Shown here one piece after another: positions 1 to 5,139 of a DNA stretch of 5,139 nt. Both the position numbers and the translations under genes were made by a program. The notes under the pieces were generated by a model. That model did not search any database and was not told where the DNA came from. It worked only from the letters and a program-made list of their open reading frames with translations. Each line of letters starts with the position of its first letter. The stretch's first letter is position 1. Origin of the DNA: Candidatus Dormiibacterota bacterium (GTDB lineage: Bacteria > Chloroflexota > Dormibacteria > UBA8260); assembly GCA_955652545.1 (NCBI GenBank), contig CATPCA010000180.1, positions 1-5,139 of the forward strand, written 5' to 3'.

Positions 1-806
1 CAGTAGACGGTGGTCCGGCCCGCTGTCTGGGTGCGCCGCAACGGTGCGCCACACTCGAAGCACGGCTGTCCGCCGCGCCCGTACACCTGCAGCCGCTCCT
101 GGTTGCTGCCCTTGGCGTTCCACACGTCGCGATAATCGTCGACGCTGCTGCCGCGATTGCCGATCGCGCTGCGCAGGACGGTCGGGATGGCGGCGTGCAG
201 GGCCGCCCGCTGGGCGCGGGTCAGGGTGTGGCAGCGTCGTCCCGGCCGCACTCCGGCCAGGTGGCAGGCCTCGTCGACGTAGATGTTGCCGAGGCCGGCG
301 ACGCCGCGCTGGTCGAGCAGCGCCGCCTTGACGGTACGCGTCGTCGAGCGCAGCACCGCGTCGAGGCGGGCGGTGGTGAACTCATCGGAGAGGGGTTCCA
401 CGCCGAGCGCGGGCAGAACCCGGGAATCCTCCAGGGTCGCGCGTGGACCGAGGAGGATCCGGCCGAAGCGGCGGGCGTCGTCGTAGCGCAGCTCACGCCC
501 GTCATCGAGCAGCGCGCGCAGGTGGGTGTGCTTGGCGGGAGGCGCATCGTTGTGGCACACCAGCAGGTGACCGGTCATGCCGAGGTGGAAGACGAGGTCC
601 TCACCGCCGGCCAGCGCGCAGAAGATGAACTTGCCGCGGCGCGTCACGCTGTCGATGCGCTGACCGGGCAGCACCGCCAGGAACACCTCCGGGACGGGGA
701 AGCGGAGCACTTTGGGGTGCCCGAGCTCGACGGACATCACGCTGCGCCCCACCACCGCCGCGCGGAGGTCCGCGGCGACGGTCTCGACCTCAGGAAGCTC
801 CGGCAC
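1..806 (-). CDS. mutM: Formamidopyrimidine-DNA glycosylase (Fpg/MutM), 3' end cut off by window edge
   Basis: Bifunctional base-excision-repair enzyme that removes 8-oxoguanine and formamidopyrimidines opposite C and then nicks the abasic site by beta/delta elimination. Translating the minus strand from the GTG at 806-804 gives PELPEVE at once, the family hallmark in which the exposed Pro2 is the Schiff-base nucleophile and Glu3 the general acid; this fixes the start. Further visible landmarks are the beta-hairpin lysine K59 (RRGK), HLGMTGHL with M77, DDARRFGR with R112 and F114 (lesion-void-filling residues), the H2TH region GLGNIYVDE with N174, and a C-terminal zinc finger beginning C249-x2-C252. 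The third Cys codon falls on the edge (only TG seen), 16 residues after C252 as expected. Residues 1-268 are seen; the family is about 270-290 residues, so only a few codons are missing. The gene overlaps the 3' end of polA by 17 bases and probably depends on the polA transcript. The reading frame is intact. Confidence 0.97.
   Translation of the reverse strand, partial: MPELPEVETVAADLRAAVVGRSVMSVELGHPKVLRFPVPEVFLAVLPGQRIDSVTRRGKFIFCALAGGEDLVFHLGMTGHLLVCHNDAPPAKHTHLRALLDDGRELRYDDARRFGRILLGPRATLEDSRVLPALGVEPLSDEFTTARLDAVLRSTTRTVKAALLDQRGVAGLGNIYVDEACHLAGVRPGRRCHTLTRAQRAALHAAIPTVLRSAIGNRGSSVDDYRDVWNAKGSNQERLQVYGRGGQPCFECGAPLRRTQTAGRTTVY
790..806 (-). other. polA stop / mutM start overlap (probable translational coupling)
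   Basis: The polA stop TGA (792-790) lies inside the sixth and fifth codons of mutM, whose GTG start is at 806-804, giving a 17-base out-of-frame overlap. The bases just upstream of the GTG hold only weak purine matches (GAG, GGTGA). This fits re-initiation by ribosomes finishing polA better than an independent strong ribosome binding site, but coupling itself is an inference. Confidence 0.7.
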
Positions 807-3570
807 TCACCGTCTCGCGCAGCGGCATCATCTCCTGCCAGTTGGTGCCGACCTTGACGTCAACCACCAGGGGCACGACCAGCTGCGCCGCGCCGCCCAT
901 CGCATCGCGCAGCAGCGGCACGATTGCGTCCAGCTCTTCGTCCGGAGACTCGAGCACCAGCTCGTCGTGCACCTGGAGCAGCAGGCGCGAGCGCAGGCCC
1001 GCGGTGCGCAGCGCGCTGTCGAATCGGATCATCGCCAACTTCATGATGTCGGCGGCGGCGCCCTGGATGGGCATGTTCACCGCCATCCGCTCGGCGGCCC
1101 CACGCAGCTGGCGGTTGGCGGCGCGGATGTCGGGCAGGTGCCGCCGCCGTCCCATGAACGTCTCCACCCATCCCCATTCCCGCGCGTGCATGCGGGTGCG
1201 CTCCAGGTACCTCGCCACCGCAGGGAAGCTCTCGAAGTACTTCTCGATGTACATCCGCGCCGCCTCCTGCTCCATGCCTGTGTCGCGGGCCAGGCCGAAG
1301 TCGGACAGGCCATACACCACGCCGAAGTTGACCACCTTGGCGATGCGGCGCTGGTCGGGCGTCACGGCCTCAGGGGCGACGTCGTACACCTCGGCGGCGG
1401 TGCGCCGGTGGATATCCTCGCCGCGGGCGAATGCTGCGATCAGCTCCTCCTCCTCGCTGACGTGGGCGAGGACGCGCAGCTCGATCTGTGAGTAATCCGC
1501 GCTGACCAGGCTCTGCCCCGGGTCGGCGATGAACGCGTGGCGAATGCGCTGGCCGAAGCCGGTGCGCACTGGCACGTTCTGCAGGTTGGGATCGGCTGAG
1601 CTGAGCCTCCCGGTGGTGGCCACCGCCTGGTTGAAGGAGGTGTGGACGCGACCGTCAGCGGTGCAGAGCAGCGGCAGCGCGTCGACGTAGGTGCTCTTCA
1701 ACTTGGTGAGCTGGCGCCACTCCAGGATGACGTCGACGACGGCGTGCTCACCGCGCAGCGACTCCAGGCTGTCGGCGTCGGTGCTGCGTCCCGTCTTGGT
1801 GCGCCGCCCCGCCGCCAGCCCCAGGATGTCGTAGAGGAATGTGGCCAGCTGCTGGGTCGATCCCGGGTTGAATGTGTAACCGGCCGTCTCGGACACGATG
1901 CCCTCGAGCTCGGTGATGCGCACGTGCATCTCGGCGGAGAGTCGCGCCAGCTCGTCGCAGTCGACGCGGATCCCCACCCGCTCCATGGTTGCGAGGATGG
2001 GCACCAGTGGCATCTCCACGTCGTCGTACAGCGAGCGCAGCGTGCCTTCGGCGAGCTGCGTCTGCAGCGCGGCACGGACCGGCGGCAGCAGTGACACCCA
2101 CGTGCCGTAGTAGCTGGCCGCCTCCTCCACCGGCACCGCGGCGGCGGGTCGCCGCGTCCTGCCACTGCCCAGGAGCACCTCCTCCGGCTGCTCGGTGACC
2201 GCGCAGAGGTCATGGGCGAGCACGGTCAGCGCGGGCACACGCGTGCGCGTGGTGATGCAGAGATAGGCGGCGAGCATGGCGTCGAAGCCGATCGAGGCGA
2301 GCGAGACGCCCCGCGCGCTCCAGGCCAGCAGCTCCTGCTTGAGGTCATAGCCGTGCTTGACGACCGCCGGGTCCTCGAGCAGGCGTACCAGCGCGTCGAG
2401 AACCTGGTCGCTGACGTTGCCGGTCTCATGCCCCATCGGGATGTAGTACGCCGGGTCCGGCGATTCCAGCGATGTGAGTGCGACGCCGACGACGTCGCCG
2501 CGCCGCGCGGTGCCGTCGATGACGCTGCGCAGCACGATGTCGCCGCGCTCGCGCAGACGCTGCACCATCTCCTCGGCGTTGGCCGCGTCCTCGACGATCT
2601 CGACATCGACCGCGGCCGGCACGGGCGCGCCCTCGAGGTCGAGAGCCCCCTGGCCGGCGACCTCGGCCGGCGCCGTACCTGCCGGGCTTGCCGCCTGCGG
2701 CCCGTAGGTGGGGATGCGGCCGAGCAGCGAGCGGAACTCGAGCCGATCGAAAACCTCGCGCACCGCCCGGTCGTCGTGAGGTCCGAGCCGCGATGCGGAG
2801 AGGTCGAGCGCGATGTCCATGCCGACATCGATGGTGGCGAGCTGCTTGCTCAACCGCGCCTGCTCCTCGTGCTCGATGAGCAGCCGCTTGACCTTGCCCT
2901 CCTTCATGGTGGGCACGGCCTCGAGGATCGACTCGAGTGGACCGTACTCCTGCACCAGGGTCATGGCCGTCTTGTCACCGATGCCCGGGACGCCCGGGAT
3001 GTTGTCGGACACGTCCCCGCGCAGCGCCTTGAAGTCCACCACCAGGCGCGGCGCGAAGCCGTACCGCTCGTAGACGCGCTCGACGTCGTAGACGATGGTG
3101 TCCGAGATACCGCGGCGATTGGCAAAAACGCGGACCCGGTCGGTGACCAGCTGGAGCGCGTCGAGGTCGCCGGTCACGATGATGGTGTCGAGACCGGCGC
3201 GCTCGCCCTGCGCGGCGAGCGTCCCGATGACGTCGTCGGCCTCGAAGGTCGGCACCTCGATGATCGGGATTCCGAGCGCCTCGACGACGTCCCGACACCA
3301 CGCGAATTGCGGGATCAGGTCCTCGGGCGTCGGTTTGCGGCCCGCCTTGTAGGCGGCGTCCTGGTCGTGCCTGAAGGTGCGCCCCGGTGGATCGAACGCG
3401 GCCACGGCGTGGGTGGGCCGGTGATCCCCGAGCGCCTTGAGCAGCATCGAGGTGAATCCGTACGCCGCGTTGGTCACCTCGCCCCGGCTGTTGGTCAGCG
3501 CGGGCATGGCAAAGAACGCGCGGTACACCAGCGAGTGGCCGTCGATGAGCAGCAGTGTGTCGCGTTCCAT
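790..3570 (-). CDS. polA: DNA polymerase I (5'-nuclease, degenerate 3'-5' exonuclease, family A polymerase)
   Basis: Gap-filling and nick-translating polymerase for Okazaki fragment maturation and excision repair; 926 residues, close to E. coli PolA (928). Residues 1-290 are the FEN-like 5'-nuclease with its acidic metal ligands visible: D10 (LLIDG), D60 (FDPPG), E110/D112/D113 (EADDVIG), D135/D137 (TGDLD) and D186/D189 (GDVSDNIPG), followed by the helix-hairpin-helix GVPGIGDKTA. An Ala/Pro/Gly-rich linker follows (about 291-322). Residues 323-500 align with the proofreading domain, but the D-x-E of exo motif I is absent (LRSVID around 347-352), the motif II Asp is probably Glu413, and the motif III Asp is Trp491. 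Proofreading is therefore inferred to be lost, as in Taq and many other PolA proteins. The polymerase domain is intact: motif A D692-YSQI-E697, motif B R741...K745...F749...Y753, motif C H868-D869-E870. All keep a constant offset of 13 from E. coli. The ATG at 3570 gives MERDTLLLIDGHS, a normal PolA N-terminus; no strong Shine-Dalgarno precedes it. Confidence 0.98.
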   Translation of the reverse strand: MERDTLLLIDGHSLVYRAFFAMPALTNSRGEVTNAAYGFTSMLLKALGDHRPTHAVAAFDPPGRTFRHDQDAAYKAGRKPTPEDLIPQFAWCRDVVEALGIPIIEVPTFEADDVIGTLAAQGERAGLDTIIVTGDLDALQLVTDRVRVFANRRGISDTIVYDVERVYERYGFAPRLVVDFKALRGDVSDNIPGVPGIGDKTAMTLVQEYGPLESILEAVPTMKEGKVKRLLIEHEEQARLSKQLATIDVGMDIALDLSASRLGPHDDRAVREVFDRLEFRSLLGRIPTYGPQAASPAGTAPAEVAGQGALDLEGAPVPAAVDVEIVEDAANAEEMVQRLRERGDIVLRSVIDGTARRGDVVGVALTSLESPDPAYYIPMGHETGNVSDQVLDALVRLLEDPAVVKHGYDLKQELLAWSARGVSLASIGFDAMLAAYLCITTRTRVPALTVLAHDLCAVTEQPEEVLLGSGRTRRPAAAVPVEEAASYYGTWVSLLPPVRAALQTQLAEGTLRSLYDDVEMPLVPILATMERVGIRVDCDELARLSAEMHVRITELEGIVSETAGYTFNPGSTQQLATFLYDILGLAAGRRTKTGRSTDADSLESLRGEHAVVDVILEWRQLTKLKSTYVDALPLLCTADGRVHTSFNQAVATTGRLSSADPNLQNVPVRTGFGQRIRHAFIADPGQSLVSADYSQIELRVLAHVSEEEELIAAFARGEDIHRRTAAEVYDVAPEAVTPDQRRIAKVVNFGVVYGLSDFGLARDTGMEQEAARMYIEKYFESFPAVARYLERTRMHAREWGWVETFMGRRRHLPDIRAANRQLRGAAERMAVNMPIQGAAADIMKLAMIRFDSALRTAGLRSRLLLQVHDELVLESPDEELDAIVPLLRDAMGGAAQLVVPLVVDVKVGTNWQEMMPLRETVSAGAS

Positions 3571-3577
3571 CTCAGGC

Positions 3578-3583
3578 TATGGT
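3578..3583 (+). promoter_or_regulatory. Candidate -10 element for the pterin synthase gene (TATGGT), leaderless-type
   Basis: TATGGT has the TAnnnT core and ends 9 bases before the A of the ATG at 3592, placing the transcript start at or next to the start codon. No Shine-Dalgarno sequence lies in the 21-base spacer. The -35 position (around 3555-3560, GTGTGT), inside the first codons of polA, is a poor match. Positional evidence only. Confidence 0.4.
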
Positions 3584-3584
3584 A
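3579..3584 (-). promoter_or_regulatory. Candidate -10 element for polA (TACCAT), leaderless-type
   Basis: On the minus strand TACCAT (3584 to 3579) matches the TAnnnT core of a sigma-70-type -10 element and ends 9 bases before the A of the polA ATG (3570). Transcription would then begin at or within a few bases of the start codon, in keeping with the absence of a good ribosome binding site. No convincing -35 is seen 16-18 bases upstream (GGCTGG). It overlaps the opposing plus-strand element by five bases. Confidence 0.4.
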
Positions 3585-3591
3585 CGCACCC

Positions 3592-4056
3592 ATGACGGAG
3601 GCCAGCCTCGAGCTCGCCCGTGCCGACATCGGCTTCAGCGCGGCCCATTTCTCGATCCACCAGGGCCGGAGCGAACGCCTTCATGGACACAACTACCTGG
3701 TCCGGCTGACCGTTCACGGCAGCATCGGCGACGAGGGCACCGTGGTGGATTTCTCGGCGTTGAAGGTCGAGCTGCGCGCTCTGTGCGCCGAACTCGACGA
3801 GCGCATGCTCGTGCCGATGCACTCTCCGCAGATCGGCATCGAGGAGACCGCCCAGGGCATCCGCCTGACCGAGGGGTCGCGCCGGTTCCTCATCCCCAGT
3901 GGTGACGTGGTGCTGCTGCCCGTGATCAACACCACCTGTGAGTGCCTTGCCGCCCATCTCCTCGGCCGCATCCGTGCGCGCGTCGGCAGCACCGACTACC
4001 GGCTCAGGCTGCTGGTCGAGGAGATCCCGGGACAGGGCGCGGCCGTCGCCGAGTGA
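3592..4056 (+). CDS. 6-pyruvoyl-tetrahydropterin synthase / QueD family protein with atypical active site
   Basis: Tunnel-fold enzyme of the COG0720 family, which converts 7,8-dihydroneopterin triphosphate into precursors of queuosine (QueD), tetrahydrobiopterin or, in the PTPS-III subgroup, folate. The protein is 154 residues. Zinc ligands are clear: H19 (SAAHF), H31 and H33 (LHGHNY). VVDFSALK (51-58) is the usual core strand and helix. D69 (ELDE) matches E. coli QueD D70, NTTCE (113-117) matches the TSE helix start, and E144 (VEEIPGQG) matches the pterin-anchoring Glu110. Oddities: the catalytic Cys27 position is Ser27, followed by Glu28, giving ExxHGH; the His71 position is Glu70; and there are about 30 extra residues (about 75-110) between those motifs compared with E. 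coli QueD. I recall relatives reading CERLHGH with a similar insert. The ATG at 3592 is the only plausible start: the frame stays open far upstream, but that stretch is antisense to polA. The exact product is uncertain, so no symbol is given. Confidence 0.9.
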   Translation: MTEASLELARADIGFSAAHFSIHQGRSERLHGHNYLVRLTVHGSIGDEGTVVDFSALKVELRALCAELDERMLVPMHSPQIGIEETAQGIRLTEGSRRFLIPSGDVVLLPVINTTCECLAAHLLGRIRARVGSTDYRLRLLVEEIPGQGAAVAE

Positions 4057-4093
4057 GGTTGACGCCGCGTGGGGGCAGACGCCAACCCGGCGC

Positions 4094-4099
4094 TATCAT
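4094..4099 (+). promoter_or_regulatory. Candidate -10 element (TATCAT) for the bifunctional nuclease gene, leaderless-type
   Basis: TATCAT in the 49-base spacer ends 7 bases before the A of the ATG at 4106, so a transcript starting at the usual distance would begin on the start codon. GAGG (4101-4104) lies only one base from the ATG, too close to act as a normal Shine-Dalgarno. A TTGACG at 4059-4064 resembles a -35 but lies 29 bases away, so no canonical pair is formed. Confidence 0.4.
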
Positions 4100-4105
4100 C
4101 GAGGC

Positions 4106-4642
4106 ATGTCTGAGCTCGTCGAGATGACTGTCGACAGCATCCGCGTCCACATGCCGACGGGGCAGCACGTGGTCATCCTCAAGGAGAAGACCGCGGAGCG
4201 CTACCTGCCCATCTGGATCGGCATCAACGAGGCCAACGCGATCGCTCTCAAGATCACAGGGATGACGCCGGAGCGGCCGATCACCCACGACCTCCTGGCA
4301 AACATCCTCGGTGCCGTGGATGTCAACGTCGACCGCATCGTGGTCACCTCGCTCGCCAATGAGGTGTTCTACGCGCGCATCCTCGCCCACGTGGACGGCC
4401 GGCGCATGGAGATCGACTCACGTCCCTCGGATGCCATCGCCGTGGCGGTGCGCGTGGGGGCTGGGATCTTCGTGGCCGACGAGGTGCTCGATCGCGCCGG
4501 CGTCCTACCCGAGGCCGAGCAGGAGGGCGAGGCCGGCGAAACGGACGAGGAGACGACCGAGCGGCTCGCCAAGATACGCGATTGGGTCAATGAGCTCAAC
4601 CTGCCCGACCTCGGCGGCGAGAACCCGCTCTCCCAGAGCTGA
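4106..4642 (+). CDS. Bifunctional nuclease family protein (BFN / DUF151)
   Basis: Member of the DUF151 family (PF02577), named after plant bifunctional nucleases reported to cut DNA and RNA; the bacterial role is not settled. The 178-residue product shows the family pattern in order: an N-terminal strand VEMTVDSIRV (5-14), VVILKEK (22-28), LPIWIG (34-39) with E42-A43, RPITHDLL (57-64), FYARI (88-92), and the most conserved block EIDSRPSDAIAVAVR (102-116), followed by IFVADEVLD (121-129). The C-terminal 45 residues are acidic (many Glu and Asp from 136 to 152) and end in an amphipathic stretch around DWVNELNLPDLG, as in many family members. There is no signal peptide or membrane segment, so it should be cytoplasmic. 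The ATG at 4106 yields the standard family N-terminus; frame extension upstream only overlaps the preceding gene. It lies 49 bases behind the pterin gene on the same strand, with a possible promoter of its own. Function beyond family membership cannot be read from the sequence. Confidence 0.93.
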   Translation: MSELVEMTVDSIRVHMPTGQHVVILKEKTAERYLPIWIGINEANAIALKITGMTPERPITHDLLANILGAVDVNVDRIVVTSLANEVFYARILAHVDGRRMEIDSRPSDAIAVAVRVGAGIFVADEVLDRAGVLPEAEQEGEAGETDEETTERLAKIRDWVNELNLPDLGGENPLSQS

Positions 4643-4664
4643 CGGCGCCGGCTCACACCAGCTC
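4636..4664. terminator. Inverted repeat across the convergent stop codons, possible bidirectional terminator
   Basis: GAGCTG (4636-4641) is complementary to CAGCTC (4659-4664), and between them lies the perfect 8-base palindrome CGGCGCCG (4643-4650). The structure spans the stop codons of both converging genes, which are only 10 bases apart. No T-run follows on either strand, so it is not a textbook intrinsic terminator. In GC-rich DNA such repeats also arise by chance. Confidence 0.25.
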
Positions 4665-5139
4665 GGCGCAGATCTCCACGTACTGGGCGAGGTGGCGCGA
4701 ACCGAGGAACTCTCTCTGGACACGAGCGTGCGCCTCCCTGCCCATGCGATCGGCCCGTTCGCTGTCGAGGAGGAGGCTGCAGACCGCTGCGGCAAAGGCA
4801 TCGTGGTCATGCGGATCGTCAAGCAATATCCCACTGGTGCCGTCCTCGATCTGGTCCTGGATGCCGCCGATCCGGCTGGCCACCACCGGTCGTGACTTCC
4901 ACATCGCCTCGGCAACGGTCAGGCCGAAGCCCTCGGCGAGGCTCTTCTGCACGACCACGTTGGCGCGCCGCTGTAGCGCGTTGACCATGACGGCATTCTC
5001 CTCGCTGTCGGTCATCGGCAGGCAGGTGAGGTGGATCCGCCCCCGCACGTCCTCAGCCAGCGCCTTCCAGGCTCGCTCGACCTCCAAGTAGGCCTCCTTT
5101 TCTTCGGGGTCGTCGGCCACCTCGGCGGCGCTGGGGCCG
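4653..5139 (-). CDS. GT4 glycosyltransferase, trehalose synthase (TreT)/trehalose phosphorylase-like, C-terminal part
   Basis: C-terminal 161 residues of a GT-B fold, family 4 retaining glycosyltransferase; the gene enters from the right edge and stops at 4653. The stretch QKSLAEGFGLTV followed by AEAMWKSRPVVAS and GGIQDQI is close to the signature of TreT (makes trehalose from NDP-glucose and glucose) and of GT4 trehalose phosphorylases. The phosphate-binding lysine of QKS and the E-x7-E motif (E of AEGF to E of AEAM) are present. Upstream, ALAEDVRGRIHLTCLP and ENAVMVNALQRRA fit the C-terminal nucleotide-binding Rossmann domain, with family-typical NALQR before the donor-site loop. The frame remains open to 5139; the GTG at 5120 is internal, because the family is around 400 residues and 5121-5138 continues sensibly (GPSAAE). 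Trehalose as product is inferred from motif similarity; another GT4 specificity is possible. It converges on the nuclease-family gene with a 10-base gap. Confidence 0.88.
   Translation of the reverse strand, partial: GPSAAEVADDPEEKEAYLEVERAWKALAEDVRGRIHLTCLPMTDSEENAVMVNALQRRANVVVQKSLAEGFGLTVAEAMWKSRPVVASRIGGIQDQIEDGTSGILLDDPHDHDAFAAAVCSLLLDSERADRMGREAHARVQREFLGSRHLAQYVEICAELV

Noticed and set aside
195..857. Plus-strand open frame of 220 codons opposite mutM
   Set aside because: The minus strand encodes a textbook Fpg protein with every key residue; the plus-strand translation is low-complexity Arg/Ala/Gly-type sequence typical of antisense frames in high-GC DNA.
712..1491. Plus-strand open frame of 259 codons rich in His, Arg and Leu opposite the polA polymerase domain
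   Set aside because: It is antisense to the invariant polymerase motifs A, B and C, and its composition follows from the codon bias of polA; no domain is recognised.
2212..4056. Open plus-strand frame of 614 codons running antisense through the 5' half of polA and into the pterin synthase gene
   Set aside because: Only the last 154 codons show family motifs. The upstream part is a shadow of polA third-position GC bias and has no recognisable domain, so it is neither a fusion nor an overlapping gene.
4059..4064. TTGACG just after the pterin-gene stop as a -35 box
   Set aside because: A 17-base spacer would put the -10 at 4082-4087 (CCAACC), which is not a match, and the good TATCAT lies 29 bases away.
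5118..5120. GTG as a start codon of a small 155-residue protein at the right edge
   Set aside because: The sequence is the C-terminal half of a GT4 enzyme of about 400 residues and the frame stays open with sensible codons to the window end, so the GTG is internal.
1..5139. Signs of mobile elements, phage genes, CRISPR repeats, tRNA or rRNA genes, or an unknown defence system
   Set aside because: Reading both strands showed no transposase, integrase, terminal or direct repeats, repeat arrays or RNA-gene folds. Nearly every base is assigned to core-type genes with uniform composition.

Overview
The window is a high-GC bacterial chromosome segment (roughly two thirds G+C by eye) packed with housekeeping-type genes and almost no spacer DNA. 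GTG starts, short spacers, start codons placed 7 to 9 bases after -10-like hexamers (leaderless style) and the flavour of the proteins suggest a Chloroflexota/Dormibacterota-like or Actinomycetota-like lineage. That placement is an inference; nothing here identifies the organism.

Layout: 1-806 (minus) is mutM/fpg, the 8-oxoguanine DNA glycosylase, cut at the left edge inside its zinc finger. 790-3570 (minus) is a complete polA, DNA polymerase I, whose stop lies inside the first codons of mutM, so the two form a polA-mutM operon with a 17-base overlap. A 21-base spacer (3571-3591) separates polA from the divergent gene 3592-4056 (plus), a 6-pyruvoyl-tetrahydropterin synthase/QueD-family protein with an unusual active site. 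After a 49-base spacer comes 4106-4642 (plus), a bifunctional nuclease family (DUF151) protein. Converging on it, 10 bases away, is the 3' part of a GT4 glycosyltransferase of the trehalose synthase/phosphorylase type (4653-5139, minus), which runs off the right edge.

How the genes work together: PolA and MutM both serve base excision repair. MutM removes oxidised purines and nicks the strand, and PolA fills and nick-translates the repair patch. The PolA here keeps the 5'-nuclease and polymerase residues but has lost the proofreading exonuclease residues. The other three genes have no obvious shared pathway with them or with each other.

The points most worth a second look are the pterin enzyme, which has Ser in place of the catalytic Cys and an ExxHGH motif that suggests a folate-pathway (FolB-replacing) activity, and the very compact polA/pterin-gene divergent promoter, where the two -10 elements overlap on opposite strands. 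I saw no mobile element, CRISPR array, tRNA, rRNA or unknown multi-gene system. The window is mostly ordinary core genome.
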